10,508 bases of DNA, taken from JAJDFU01 sp964595955 (GTDB lineage Bacteria > Bacteroidota > Bacteroidia > Chitinophagales > Saprospiraceae). The DNA lies in contig CAZQSF010000118.1 of NCBI GenBank assembly GCA_964595955.1, forward strand, positions 1 to 10,508, written 5' to 3'. Positions 1 through 5,824 of the stretch are shown one piece after another. The position numbers and the translations under genes were made by a program. Each line of letters begins with the position of its first letter. Within the stretch, counting starts at the first letter, position 1. A model generated the notes under the pieces. It was not told where the DNA came from and made no database searches. It saw only the letters and a list, made by a program, of their open reading frames with translations.

Positions 1-20
1 GTTTTCAGCCACTTATCGTC

Positions 21-46
21 ATTATTCACGGTAATCCGTGAATAAT
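21..46. repeat. Perfect 11-bp inverted repeat (hairpin)
   Basis: The arms ATTATTCACGG (21-31) and CCGTGAATAAT (36-46) are exact reverse complements around a 4-base loop TAAT. A second, weaker pairing follows at once (CGGGT 48-52 with ACCCG 68-72). No T-run follows the hairpin on either strand, so it is not a textbook intrinsic terminator. It could end transcription of a gene outside the window, or be a dispersed intergenic repeat. The rest of 1-263 has no frame I would call a gene. The plus-strand frame 80-331 runs into the 3' end of hemJ and resembles nothing I know. Confidence 0.6.
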
Positions 47-171
47 TCGGGTTAGGTTCGGAACTGTACCCGTCCCCATGTGACCTTCTGTGCGGAGCGG
101 GTGCCACGTTCCGGAAGCCATCTCACAAATGCTCTTAGGGAAAACCCTGGAATTATTGGCCCCGGCAAGGC

Positions 172-204
172 GAATTTTCCAGATAGCCAAGGCAAGAAAA
201 ATTC
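172..204. repeat. Imperfect inverted repeat in the left intergenic region
   Basis: GAATTTTCC (172-180) and GAAAAATTC (196-204) pair at 8 of 9 positions around a 15-base spacer. The motif GGCAAGGC just before it (164-171) recurs at 8667-8674, and GAATTTTCC recurs in the hairpin at the right end of the window. These short matches could be chance, but they may mark a dispersed non-coding repeat. Confidence 0.3.
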
Positions 205-263
205 ATGCAGTGAGGATCGCAAGGACCGTTTTGAAGGCTGGCGTATCCTATTGAAACGGCTTT

Positions 264-851
264 CTAGCCCGCTTCCTTTTGTTGGCGCCGCCGCTTGTAT
301 GCCCGGGCCCCTGCGTAAAGAAGGCCGGTGAAAAGAAGCAGACCGATTGCCAGATAGCCGTAATTGAGCAGGCCGCGATTGCCGTATACAGCAAGGACTA
401 CGATAGCTACCAGAAAGAGGGTGGGCACCTCATTGAGCAGGCGAAACTGAAAGTCGTTGAGTCGGGAGGTTCCGGCTTCCAGCCGGCGGATGCTGCGTTT
501 GCACCACAGGTGGTAAGCGGTGAGCAGAACCAGCAGCAGCAATTTGAGGTGCATCCAGCCGGGCGTGCCCGCTTCGACAGACAGGTAATTGACCACATCG
601 GCCCGAAAAAGCCCCAGCCCCAGCATGAGCAGGCCGGCCGTCCAGGTAATCATCATGGCGGGGTTGCAAATGATGCGATACACCCGCCACGCCATGAGAT
701 TGTACTGGGCAGTGAGTATATCGCGTTCCGCCGGTGGTTTGCCGGCCGCTTCGGCATGGTACACGAAGACGCGAACCAGATAAAACAGACCAGCAAACCA
801 GGCCACGAAGCCGATGATGTGCAGCATTTTGGCTGCGAGCAGTACATACAT
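264..851 (-). CDS. hemJ: Protoporphyrinogen IX oxidase, HemJ family (CopD-like membrane protein)
   Basis: A 195-residue integral membrane protein. HemJ proteins oxidise protoporphyrinogen IX to protoporphyrin IX, the penultimate step of heme synthesis, in the inner membrane. Visible family features are K8 and H11 in the first helix (LAAKMLHIIG), W18 and FYLVRVFVYH (23-32) with H32, a second hydrophobic helix at about 57-81, HLKLLLL (101-107), and the conserved FRLLNEVP block (136-143) leading into a further helix. A last helix (about 162-182) ends in a basic tail (KRRRQQK), seen in Bacteroidota members. The ATG at 851 gives the expected family N-terminus, and the length fits. The upstream barrel gene ends only 42 bases away on the same strand, so the two may be co-transcribed. 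No other heme gene lies in the window. The related CopD-domain copper proteins are the main alternative, but the NEVP block favours HemJ. Confidence 0.85.
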   Translation of the reverse strand: MYVLLAAKMLHIIGFVAWFAGLFYLVRVFVYHAEAAGKPPAERDILTAQYNLMAWRVYRIICNPAMMITWTAGLLMLGLGLFRADVVNYLSVEAGTPGWMHLKLLLLVLLTAYHLWCKRSIRRLEAGTSRLNDFQFRLLNEVPTLFLVAIVVLAVYGNRGLLNYGYLAIGLLLFTGLLYAGARAYKRRRQQKEAG

Positions 852-893
852 GTGCGGATTTTGACCGGAAAATCGGAAAAAAACCGCAGGGGA

Positions 894-1529
894 TCAATCC
901 CAGTCGTCGTCCCAGTCGCTGTAATCACCGAAGCCCCCGAAGCGAAAGGTGATCATACCGATGGGACTGCCGAAATCGCTGTTGCGCAGGCCGGGCAGCT
1001 GGGTCACACCATTCACCCACCGGTAGCCGCCGCTCAGTGCCAGCTTGAAGAATTTAAACACATTGAACTCGACGCCCACCTCCGGGGTAAGCACAAAAAC
1101 GCGGTCTTCGATCTCCGGGGCCGGCGCGTCGTCCAGGCGGGCTCTCCCCCATCCGATGCGCAGGCTGCTGTACAGGTGGGCCACCTTGTGCTGGCGGTGC
1201 GCATAGCCCAGCCACAGGCCGCCGTGCTTGAAGCGAATGCGATAGTTGATAGACTCCCCCGTTTCGGCATCGATCAAATTGTAGCGCGGACTTCGACTGC
1301 CCAGGCCATATCCGCCCAGAAAGAAGTCTTCCAGCACGAGGGCGCCGCCGCCACCTACATTTCCGCTCACCTCGCCATTAATGGCTCCGATCTCGATAAA
1401 CGGCCCGCCGAATGCCCCCACGACATCCCAGTCGCTGAACAGGGTCTCTTCCTGAGCGGCGGCCAGGCCGCTCCACAACAGAAAGACCGGCAAAAAGAGC
1501 ATGCGAATGCGTTTTCCGTGAGTTTGCAT
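894..1529 (-). CDS. Predicted outer-membrane beta-barrel protein, function unknown
   Basis: With the ATG at 1529 the product has 211 residues and starts with a clear Sec signal peptide: a basic n-region (HGKRIR), a hydrophobic core (LFLPVFLLWSGLAAA) and likely cleavage near AAA-QEE, residues 25-26. In-frame starts farther upstream (ATG 1553, GTG 1562) would put about 10 extra residues before the signal peptide, so 1529 is preferred. The mature part has no cysteine and alternates polar and aromatic/hydrophobic residues with many glycines (for example GGLWLGYAHR, FKLALSGGYRW, IGMITFRFGG), as in small beta-barrels. The end is unusual: after a probable last strand comes an acidic, aromatic tail (DYSDWDDDWD) rather than a terminal phenylalanine. 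I do not recognise a named family. It precedes hemJ on the same strand and is divergent from cnoX. Confidence 0.72.
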   Translation of the reverse strand: MQTHGKRIRMLFLPVFLLWSGLAAAQEETLFSDWDVVGAFGGPFIEIGAINGEVSGNVGGGGALVLEDFFLGGYGLGSRSPRYNLIDAETGESINYRIRFKHGGLWLGYAHRQHKVAHLYSSLRIGWGRARLDDAPAPEIEDRVFVLTPEVGVEFNVFKFFKLALSGGYRWVNGVTQLPGLRNSDFGSPIGMITFRFGGFGDYSDWDDDWD

Positions 1530-1547
1530 GATTAAGAGTTTTGGGTT

Positions 1548-1559
1548 TGCCATATGGCA
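1548..1559. promoter_or_regulatory. 12-bp perfect palindrome in the divergent barrel/cnoX intergenic region
   Basis: TGCCATATGGCA is fully self-complementary and lies 18 bases upstream of the preferred start of the barrel-protein gene and about 80 bases upstream of cnoX. It could be a binding site for a dimeric regulator. It also contains the alternative ATG of the barrel gene, so it may be coding if that start is used. There is only one copy in the window, and no regulator is known. Confidence 0.25.
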
Positions 1560-1641
1560 CACATTTTGTTCTTCATTTGTTAGATAGATGCCGGTAAAGG
1601 CGCCTATCCCCTATTCGAAGAAGACGCAAAAAGAAAAAATC

Positions 1642-2421
1642 ATGGATTTCCATACCCGCGTTATCGAACGCAGCCATACCAAACCGGTGGTCGTAGACTT
1701 TTGGGCGCCCTGGTGTGGGCCCTGCCGCGTACTGGGGCCTACCATTGAGCAATTGGCCGAAGAGCAGCGCGACCGCTGGGAACTGGTGAAGGTGAATACC
1801 GAAGAAGAACTGGAGATCGCCCAGCAGTACCGCATCCAGAGCATCCCCAACGTCAAGCTGTTTCACCGGGGCGAGGTCATTGCCGAATTTGCCGGTGCAC
1901 TTCCGCGCACGGCCATCCAACAATGGCTGGACGAACACCTGCCCGACGAGCGCAAGGAGGATCTGGAGCAGCTGCTGACCCGCGTACAGTCCGGCGATGC
2001 CCAGGCCCTGGAACAGCTGCTCGGCTTCGTGAAGGAAAATCCCGACCTGCCGGAAGCGCGCCTGGCACTGGCCCAACACCTGGTTTTCAACCGGCCCGAT
2101 GAGGCCGAGGCCTGGGTAGCCGATATTCAGTTGGGCGATAAGCTGGGCGAAGCGGCCGAAGACGTGCGCCTGCTGGCTGATTTTCTTCGCCATTCGGCCG
2201 ACGAAACACCAGCCGGCCGACACCTGACAAAAGCGCAGGAAGCCCTGCGTAAAGCCGACATGGCGTCAGCTGTGCAAGCCGTCATCGATGCTACCACAGC
2301 GGATAAATCGTATGCCGGTGAGTTGCCTCGCAAGGTAGCCGTTGCTCTCTTTCGCAGCCTCGGGCCCGACCATCCCGTCACCCGGGATTACCGCTGGAAG
2401 TTCGATATGGCCTTGTATTGA
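1642..2421 (+). CDS. cnoX: Thioredoxin/TPR chaperedoxin, CnoX (YbbN) family
   Basis: A 259-residue cytoplasmic protein. Residues 1-105 are a thioredoxin fold with the active site WCGPC (24-28) and the cis-proline of SIPNVKLF (P69). Residues about 105-259 are helical TPR-like repeats, ending in the block typical of YbbN C-termini (VQAVID...FRSLGPDHPVTRDYRWKFDMALY). CnoX proteins hold unfolding proteins during oxidative or bleach stress and pass them to foldases. The E. coli protein lacks a full CxxC pair, whereas others keep CGPC and can also reduce disulfides; this one belongs to the second kind. The start at 1642 is chosen because the fold begins there and an A-rich stretch (AAAAAGAAAAAATC) precedes it. 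An upstream in-frame ATG (1588) would add 18 residues with no family support. The SDR gene follows 132 bases later on the same strand. Confidence 0.88.
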   Translation: MDFHTRVIERSHTKPVVVDFWAPWCGPCRVLGPTIEQLAEEQRDRWELVKVNTEEELEIAQQYRIQSIPNVKLFHRGEVIAEFAGALPRTAIQQWLDEHLPDERKEDLEQLLTRVQSGDAQALEQLLGFVKENPDLPEARLALAQHLVFNRPDEAEAWVADIQLGDKLGEAAEDVRLLADFLRHSADETPAGRHLTKAQEALRKADMASAVQAVIDATTADKSYAGELPRKVAVALFRSLGPDHPVTRDYRWKFDMALY

Positions 2422-2553
2422 GGATTGGAAGACGGGGCGCCGGCTCGTTAGCTGAATCGATGGACTGGGACCGTCCGATTGGCCGGCTCCCTGAACCTTC
2501 CCGTGCGTGGCAGAGTTTTCGTTTCTTGTACGCCACACCCAATCCGCCACACC

Positions 2554-3381
2554 ATGGAAAAACCGTTCGAGAAAAAAACCGTCTTTATCACCGGAGCCAG
2601 CCGGGGCATTGGCAAGGCCATCGGGCTGCGTCTGGCTCAAGGCGGTGCCAACATCGTGGTCGCCGCGAAAACCACCGAGCCTCACCCCAAGTTGCCGGGT
2701 ACCATTTATACCGCTGCCGAAGAGATGGAGGCTGCAGGCGGTAAGGCCTTGCCGGTCAAGCTGGACATACGCGATGAAGCGCAAGTAGAAGCGGCTGTAG
2801 CCCGGGCAGTGGAGGCTTTCGGCGGTATCGACATTCTGGTGAACAACGCCAGCGCCATTAGCCTCACCCCCACCTTGCAGACCACTACCAAGCGCTATGA
2901 CCTCATGCACCAGGTCAACGTGCGCGGGACCTTTATCACCTCCCGAACGTGCATTCCACATCTGAAAAAAAGCGCCAATCCACACATCCTCAACCTGTCC
3001 CCGCCGCTGAATATGGATGCCAAGTGGTTTGCCAACCACCTGGCTTATACCATGACCAAATACGGCATGAGCATGTGCGTACTGGGCATGGCGGAAGAAC
3101 TGAAGAGCGCCGGCATAGCCGTCAACGCCCTCTGGCCGCGCACCACCATTGCCACGGCCGCCGTGCAAAACCTCCTGGGCGGCGATGCTATGATCAAACA
3201 ATCGCGCACTCCGGAGATCATGGGCGAAGCGGCCTGGCACATTCTAAAGCAGGACAGCCGATCCGCCACAGGCCGTTTTTTCATCGATGAGGACGTTTTG
3301 GCCGAGGCCGGGATCACCGACCTGGAAGCCTATGCGGTAGATCCTTCCCAACCCCTGTTTACCGACCTATTCATGGATTGA
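2554..3381 (+). CDS. Short-chain dehydrogenase/reductase, HSDL2-like
   Basis: A 275-residue classical-type SDR. The Rossmann glycine motif TGASRGIG is at 13-20, AAKTTEPHPKLPGTIYTAAEE (38-58) follows strand 2, NNAS is at 97-100, and the catalytic set is S149 (in LNLSPP), Y165 and K169 (YTMTK). The PHPKLPGTIYTAAEE, LSPPLN and AKYGMSM-like (TKYGMSM) blocks closely match hydroxysteroid dehydrogenase-like protein 2, a family with poorly known substrates linked to peroxisomal and mitochondrial fatty acid metabolism in animals. Animal HSDL2 also carries a C-terminal SCP2 lipid-binding domain; this protein ends right after the SDR fold and lacks it. NADP(H) use is likely from K39 and the family, but is inferred. 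The ATG at 2554 gives the normal N-terminus; the in-frame ATG at 2479 would add 25 unrelated residues. The paaE/tetR genes are convergent to it, 65 bases away. Confidence 0.87.
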   Translation: MEKPFEKKTVFITGASRGIGKAIGLRLAQGGANIVVAAKTTEPHPKLPGTIYTAAEEMEAAGGKALPVKLDIRDEAQVEAAVARAVEAFGGIDILVNNASAISLTPTLQTTTKRYDLMHQVNVRGTFITSRTCIPHLKKSANPHILNLSPPLNMDAKWFANHLAYTMTKYGMSMCVLGMAEELKSAGIAVNALWPRTTIATAAVQNLLGGDAMIKQSRTPEIMGEAAWHILKQDSRSATGRFFIDEDVLAEAGITDLEAYAVDPSQPLFTDLFMD

Positions 3382-3446
3382 ACGCAGCCCTTGGCGGGAA
3401 CGGAACTTGTGGATCCGGCAATGCGCTCCTTTGGAGGCCATCCGAC

Positions 3447-4025
3447 CTAGCCGGCCACAAGGCCTTCCAACAGCAGTTCCACCAGATCGCGTTCCAGATC
3501 CTCGGTAGTAATAGCGTGCCCGGGCCGGTACCAGTCGTACAGCCAGCGCATACTCGACAGGAGGGTATACAAGGCAATGGAAACGCTCATGGTTTTGAGC
3601 TCGCCGGCCTCCATGCCCACTTGCAGAATGGCCTTGAACCGCTCTTCGTATTCGCGCCGCAAGCCTTTGAAATCGCTCAGATAGGGTTCGCTGAGGTGCC
3701 GCCACTCGTCGTTGAAAGCGGTGATGGAGGTGACGTCTTCTGTGGCCAGGCGGATATGGAGCCTGAGCAGGGCCCGCACTTTTTCCATGGAACTGCCCGC
3801 CGTCTTTTCCACGGCGTCCATTTCCTCCAGATAGCGCCGCGCATTGCGAAAACAGATGTCCTGCAGGATCTCTTCCTTGGAGGAAATGTGGTTGTACAGA
3901 CTGGAGGCCGTAAGCCCCACCTCCCGCGCCAGCTCGCGCATGCTGGTGGCCGCAAACCCCTTATCGCGGAACGCGCGGGCTGCCGCTTGGTAAATGCGTT
4001 CCTTTTTGGTCTTGAGCTCGGGCAT
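3447..4025 (-). CDS. TetR/AcrR-family transcriptional regulator
   Basis: A 192-residue repressor-type protein. The N-terminal DNA-binding domain spans about 6-55, with the helix-turn-helix in TSMRELAREVGLTASSLYNHISSKEEIL (27-54). The C-terminal ligand and dimer domain includes WLYDWYRPGH (161-170), a pattern I associate with TetR proteins that respond to acyl-CoA-type ligands (KstR2-like); the ligand here is unknown. The gene follows the PaaE-type reductase gene on the same strand with a 72-base gap and no clear promoter between them, so the two are probably co-transcribed. A TetR-style palindrome sits directly at the paaE start, consistent with autoregulation of the pair. A phenylacetyl-CoA- or fatty acyl-CoA-responsive repressor is the best guess from context. 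Confidence 0.88.
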   Translation of the reverse strand: MPELKTKKERIYQAAARAFRDKGFAATSMRELAREVGLTASSLYNHISSKEEILQDICFRNARRYLEEMDAVEKTAGSSMEKVRALLRLHIRLATEDVTSITAFNDEWRHLSEPYLSDFKGLRREYEERFKAILQVGMEAGELKTMSVSIALYTLLSSMRWLYDWYRPGHAITTEDLERDLVELLLEGLVAG

Positions 4026-4097
4026 GGGAGTGGATTGGACGGTTAGATATTTGCGAGCCTTATTCTGAGCGTGAAGAGTCGCCTGGAGAGCCGCGGT

Positions 4098-5174
4098 TTA
4101 GCTATCGAAATCCAGGACCAGGTGCCGGGTACCGGGATGGGATTGGCAGGTGAGGACGTAGCCCTGCTCCACCTCTTCGGGTTCCAGGGCGTAGTTGACG
4201 TCCATATCCACCTCTCCGCTGAGCACTTTTGCCCGGCAGGTACTACAAATGCCGCCCTTGCAGGAGAAGGGCAGGTCGGCGCCCGCCTGCTGGGCGGCGT
4301 CGAGCACGGTATCCTTGCCGGAATCCATCTGGAAGCGGAACCGGCTGCCATCCATGATGATCTCCACCTCGGCGGCCACTCCCTCCCGCTTGCGCTTTCT
4401 GGGCACCGGCTTGCTGCCCTGGTGTTTTGGGAAACCGGTATTGAACAGCTCGTAATGAATGCGGGCCTTGTCCACGCCTTGGGTCGCCAGGGTAGCCTGA
4501 ATGTCGTCGATCATGGGTTTGGGGCCGCAGAGGAAGAAGCCGTCCACTTCGGCCGGTTCATAAAGCATGCGGCCGTAGGCTTCGCATTTCTCCTGCGAGA
4601 TGCGTCCGGCAAACATGTCGGTGAAGTAGTGTTCCTGGCTCAGGATGTGGTGGATGACCAGGCGGTCGAGGTATTCGTTTTTGAGATCCTCCAATTGATC
4701 GCGAAAGATGATGGTCTCGGTATAGCGATTGCCGTAAAAAAGCATGAAGCGGCTCCCGGGTTCGCCCTGCAGTACGGCACGCAGGAGCGACATGACCGGC
4801 GTAATGCCGCTGCCGGCCGCATAGGCTACATAGAGGCGCTCGTGACCCGGCCGGATCTCGGTAGTAAAGTTGCCTTTGGGGGGCATCACCTCCAGGGTAT
4901 CTCCAGCCCGGAGTTTTTCATTGGCGAAGGTGGAAAACTTGCCTTCGGGCACCTGCTTGATGGCAACTCGCAGATCGTCATCTCCGGGGCCGGTGCAAAT
5001 GGAATAGGACCGTCGCACCTCTTCGCCTTCCAGACGGGTGCGAAGGGTGAGGTACTGGCCGGGCTGAAAAGCGAAAGTCTCCTTTAGTTCCTCAGGCAAG
5101 GCGAAGGAAACCGAGACGCAAGAGGGCGTTTCGCGCCGCAACTCGCGCACGGAGAGGGTATGAAATAGCGCCAT
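4098..5174 (-). CDS. paaE: PaaE-type FAD/[2Fe-2S] ferredoxin reductase (phenylacetyl-CoA epoxidase reductase-like)
   Basis: A 358-residue, three-domain oxidoreductase. An FAD-binding domain (about 1-108) has RSYS (55-58). An NAD(P)-binding domain (about 112-235) has GSGITPV (121-127) and the terminal CGPKPM (216-221). A basic linker (PRKRKR, 258-263) leads to a C-terminal plant-type [2Fe-2S] domain with the four ligands C305, C310, C313 and C343 (CKGGICSTC, LTC). Domain order and length match PaaE, which passes electrons from NADPH to the PaaABCD di-iron epoxidase of phenylacetate breakdown. The ATG at 5174 is chosen because the FAD domain begins there; the longer frame to 5276 runs back through the operator, promoter and terminator. 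No paaA, paaB, paaC or paaD is visible in the window, so the true partner may be another oxygenase or desaturase. All cofactor residues are intact. Confidence 0.85.
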   Translation of the reverse strand: MALFHTLSVRELRRETPSCVSVSFALPEELKETFAFQPGQYLTLRTRLEGEEVRRSYSICTGPGDDDLRVAIKQVPEGKFSTFANEKLRAGDTLEVMPPKGNFTTEIRPGHERLYVAYAAGSGITPVMSLLRAVLQGEPGSRFMLFYGNRYTETIIFRDQLEDLKNEYLDRLVIHHILSQEHYFTDMFAGRISQEKCEAYGRMLYEPAEVDGFFLCGPKPMIDDIQATLATQGVDKARIHYELFNTGFPKHQGSKPVPRKRKREGVAAEVEIIMDGSRFRFQMDSGKDTVLDAAQQAGADLPFSCKGGICSTCRAKVLSGEVDMDVNYALEPEEVEQGYVLTCQSHPGTRHLVLDFDS

Positions 5175-5196
5175 AACGAATGAACGTTCGTTTGGT
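5175..5196. promoter_or_regulatory. Candidate TetR operator at the paaE start
   Basis: An imperfect palindrome centred between 5185 and 5186 pairs at 8 of 11 positions per arm. It has a perfect GAACGTTC core (5182-5189) flanked by near-matching CGAAT and GTTTG arms. Its length and AACGnnnGAACGTTCG-like form are typical of TetR-family operators. It touches the paaE ATG and covers the start point predicted from the promoter box at 5198-5205, so a bound dimer would block initiation. I found no second copy in the window. The assignment to the neighbouring TetR protein is inferred from adjacency. Confidence 0.55.
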
Positions 5197-5197
5197 T

Positions 5198-5224
5198 CGA
5201 AGATACGGGTTTTCCCCAACACAA
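5198..5224 (-). promoter_or_regulatory. Candidate promoter of paaE-tetR (Bacteroidota type)
   Basis: Read on the minus strand, TTG (5224-5222) and TATCTTCG (5205-5198) are separated by 16 bases. The second element matches 5 of the 6 fixed positions of the Bacteroidota -7 box TAnnTTTG. The spacing is slightly short against the usual pattern. Transcription would start within or next to the palindrome at 5175-5196. The -33 element touches the base of the upstream terminator stem. Confidence 0.4.
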
Positions 5225-5261
5225 GAAGGGATGACCATCCCTTGGGGTGACCATCCCTTCT
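5224..5261 (-). terminator. Hairpin downstream of rpsT, probable terminator built on a 12-bp direct repeat
   Basis: AGAAGGGATG (5224-5233) and CATCCCTTCT (5252-5261) form a perfect 10-bp stem with an 18-base loop, 42 bases past the rpsT stop. Inside it, TGACCATCCCTT occurs twice (5232-5243 and 5248-5259), separated by GGGG. The left arm can therefore pair instead with the nearer copy: AAGGGAT, loop GACC, ATCCCTT (5226-5243). The two folds exclude each other. On the minus strand only a weak T-rich tail (TTGTGTT) follows, so termination strength is uncertain. Confidence 0.5.
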
Positions 5262-5303
5262 AGCGGGCAGGCACAAGCCTGACCCTCATTTACTCACCGG
5301 ACC

Positions 5304-5558
5304 TCAACCCATGCGGTTGACGTGCTTCATCAGGCTGCTCTTCAGGTTGGCAGCTTTATTCTGATGCCAGGTATTTTTCTTGGCCAGCCTGTCGATCATG
5401 CTCATCACCTTGGGCAGAAACGCTTCCGCCTCCTTCTTATCGGTCATATCCCGCAGCTTTTTGATCGCTGTTCGGGCTGACTTCTTGTAGTAGCGGTTCT
5501 GCAGACGGCGCTTTGCATCCTGGCGGGCGCGTTTTTTGGCCGATTGATGGTTTGCCAT
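5304..5558 (-). CDS. rpsT: 30S ribosomal protein S20
   Basis: An 84-residue, lysine- and arginine-rich helical protein with the S20 signature: ANHQSAKKRARQDAKRRLQNR at the N-terminus, SARTAIKKLRD (28-38), and a second long helix ending in HQNKAANLKSSLMKHVNRMG (65-84). S20 binds 16S rRNA in the 30S body and is needed for early assembly. Length and start (ATG at 5558) are standard for the family. It is a single-gene unit with its own strong promoter (5606-5636) and a hairpin downstream, and is divergent from sucA. In E. coli S20 represses its own translation; a short leader hairpin is present here, but whether it acts that way is unknown. Confidence 0.98.
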   Translation of the reverse strand: MANHQSAKKRARQDAKRRLQNRYYKKSARTAIKKLRDMTDKKEAEAFLPKVMSMIDRLAKKNTWHQNKAANLKSSLMKHVNRMG

Positions 5559-5590
5559 GTGAACTCAAATATTACGTGATCAGTACCTCT

Positions 5591-5604
5591 ATTCCAAACG
5601 GAAT
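5591..5604 (-). promoter_or_regulatory. rpsT: Small hairpin at the start of the rpsT leader
   Basis: On the minus strand ATTCC, loop GTTT, GGAAT forms a perfect 5-bp stem beginning 1 base after the -7 box. It therefore lies at or just after the predicted start of the rpsT mRNA, 32 bases or more before the ATG. It may protect the 5' end or take part in autoregulation. The stem is short, so chance is possible. Confidence 0.3.
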
Positions 5605-5605
5605 G

Positions 5606-5636
5606 CAAAAGTAGTTGTTTTCCGGTAAAGGTCAAA
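5606..5636 (-). promoter_or_regulatory. rpsT: rpsT promoter, Bacteroidota housekeeping consensus
   Basis: On the minus strand TTTG (5636-5633), a 19-base spacer, then TACTTTTG (5613-5606) match the Bacteroidota primary sigma consensus (TTTG at -33, TAnnTTTG at -7) at every fixed position. The predicted start is near 5600, giving a leader of about 40 bases before the rpsT ATG. No equally good promoter is visible for the divergent sucA gene; the best partial match is GATATTTG at 5733-5740, without a suitable -33 element. Confidence 0.8.
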
Positions 5637-5824
5637 GCAAAAGGCGAAACCATTTCTATGCTCCAATGATGTAGCGGATGACTGTCTTGCAAAAAACTTG
5701 CCGGCAGACTGCTTTTTACTTTCCAGAATCCCGATATTTGATTGTTAAGCCGGCATACATTTTACCCGGCCAGCCTCCCCCTCGTTCGGCATATTTAAAG
5801 GACCAAAAACACGTACCCCAAGCC

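Noticed and set aside
80..331. Plus-strand 83-codon open frame in the left intergenic region
   Set aside because: It has no similarity I recognise, overlaps the 3' end of hemJ, and has no promoter or A-rich leader.
877..901. Possible terminator between the barrel gene and hemJ (GGGA-TTGA-TCCC over the stop codon, then seven T on the minus strand)
   Set aside because: The stem is only 4-5 bp and the T-run begins 6 bases after it, unlike a working intrinsic terminator.
279..1535. Long plus-strand open frame (418 codons) antisense to hemJ and the barrel gene
   Set aside because: It spans two real minus-strand genes with clear family or signal-peptide features and its translation resembles no protein family; GC-rich composition explains the lack of stops.
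2266..3240. Minus-strand open frame (324 codons) across the cnoX end and the SDR gene
   Set aside because: It overlaps two genes with intact catalytic motifs and has no recognisable motif.
3382..3446. Possible bidirectional terminator between the convergent SDR and TetR genes
   Set aside because: Only a 4-bp stem (CTCC-TTT-GGAG) without a T-run was found, which is too weak to call.
5733..5763. Possible sucA promoter boxes (GATATTTG, TACATTTT)
   Set aside because: Each has a mismatch and neither has a TTG element at a suitable distance upstream.
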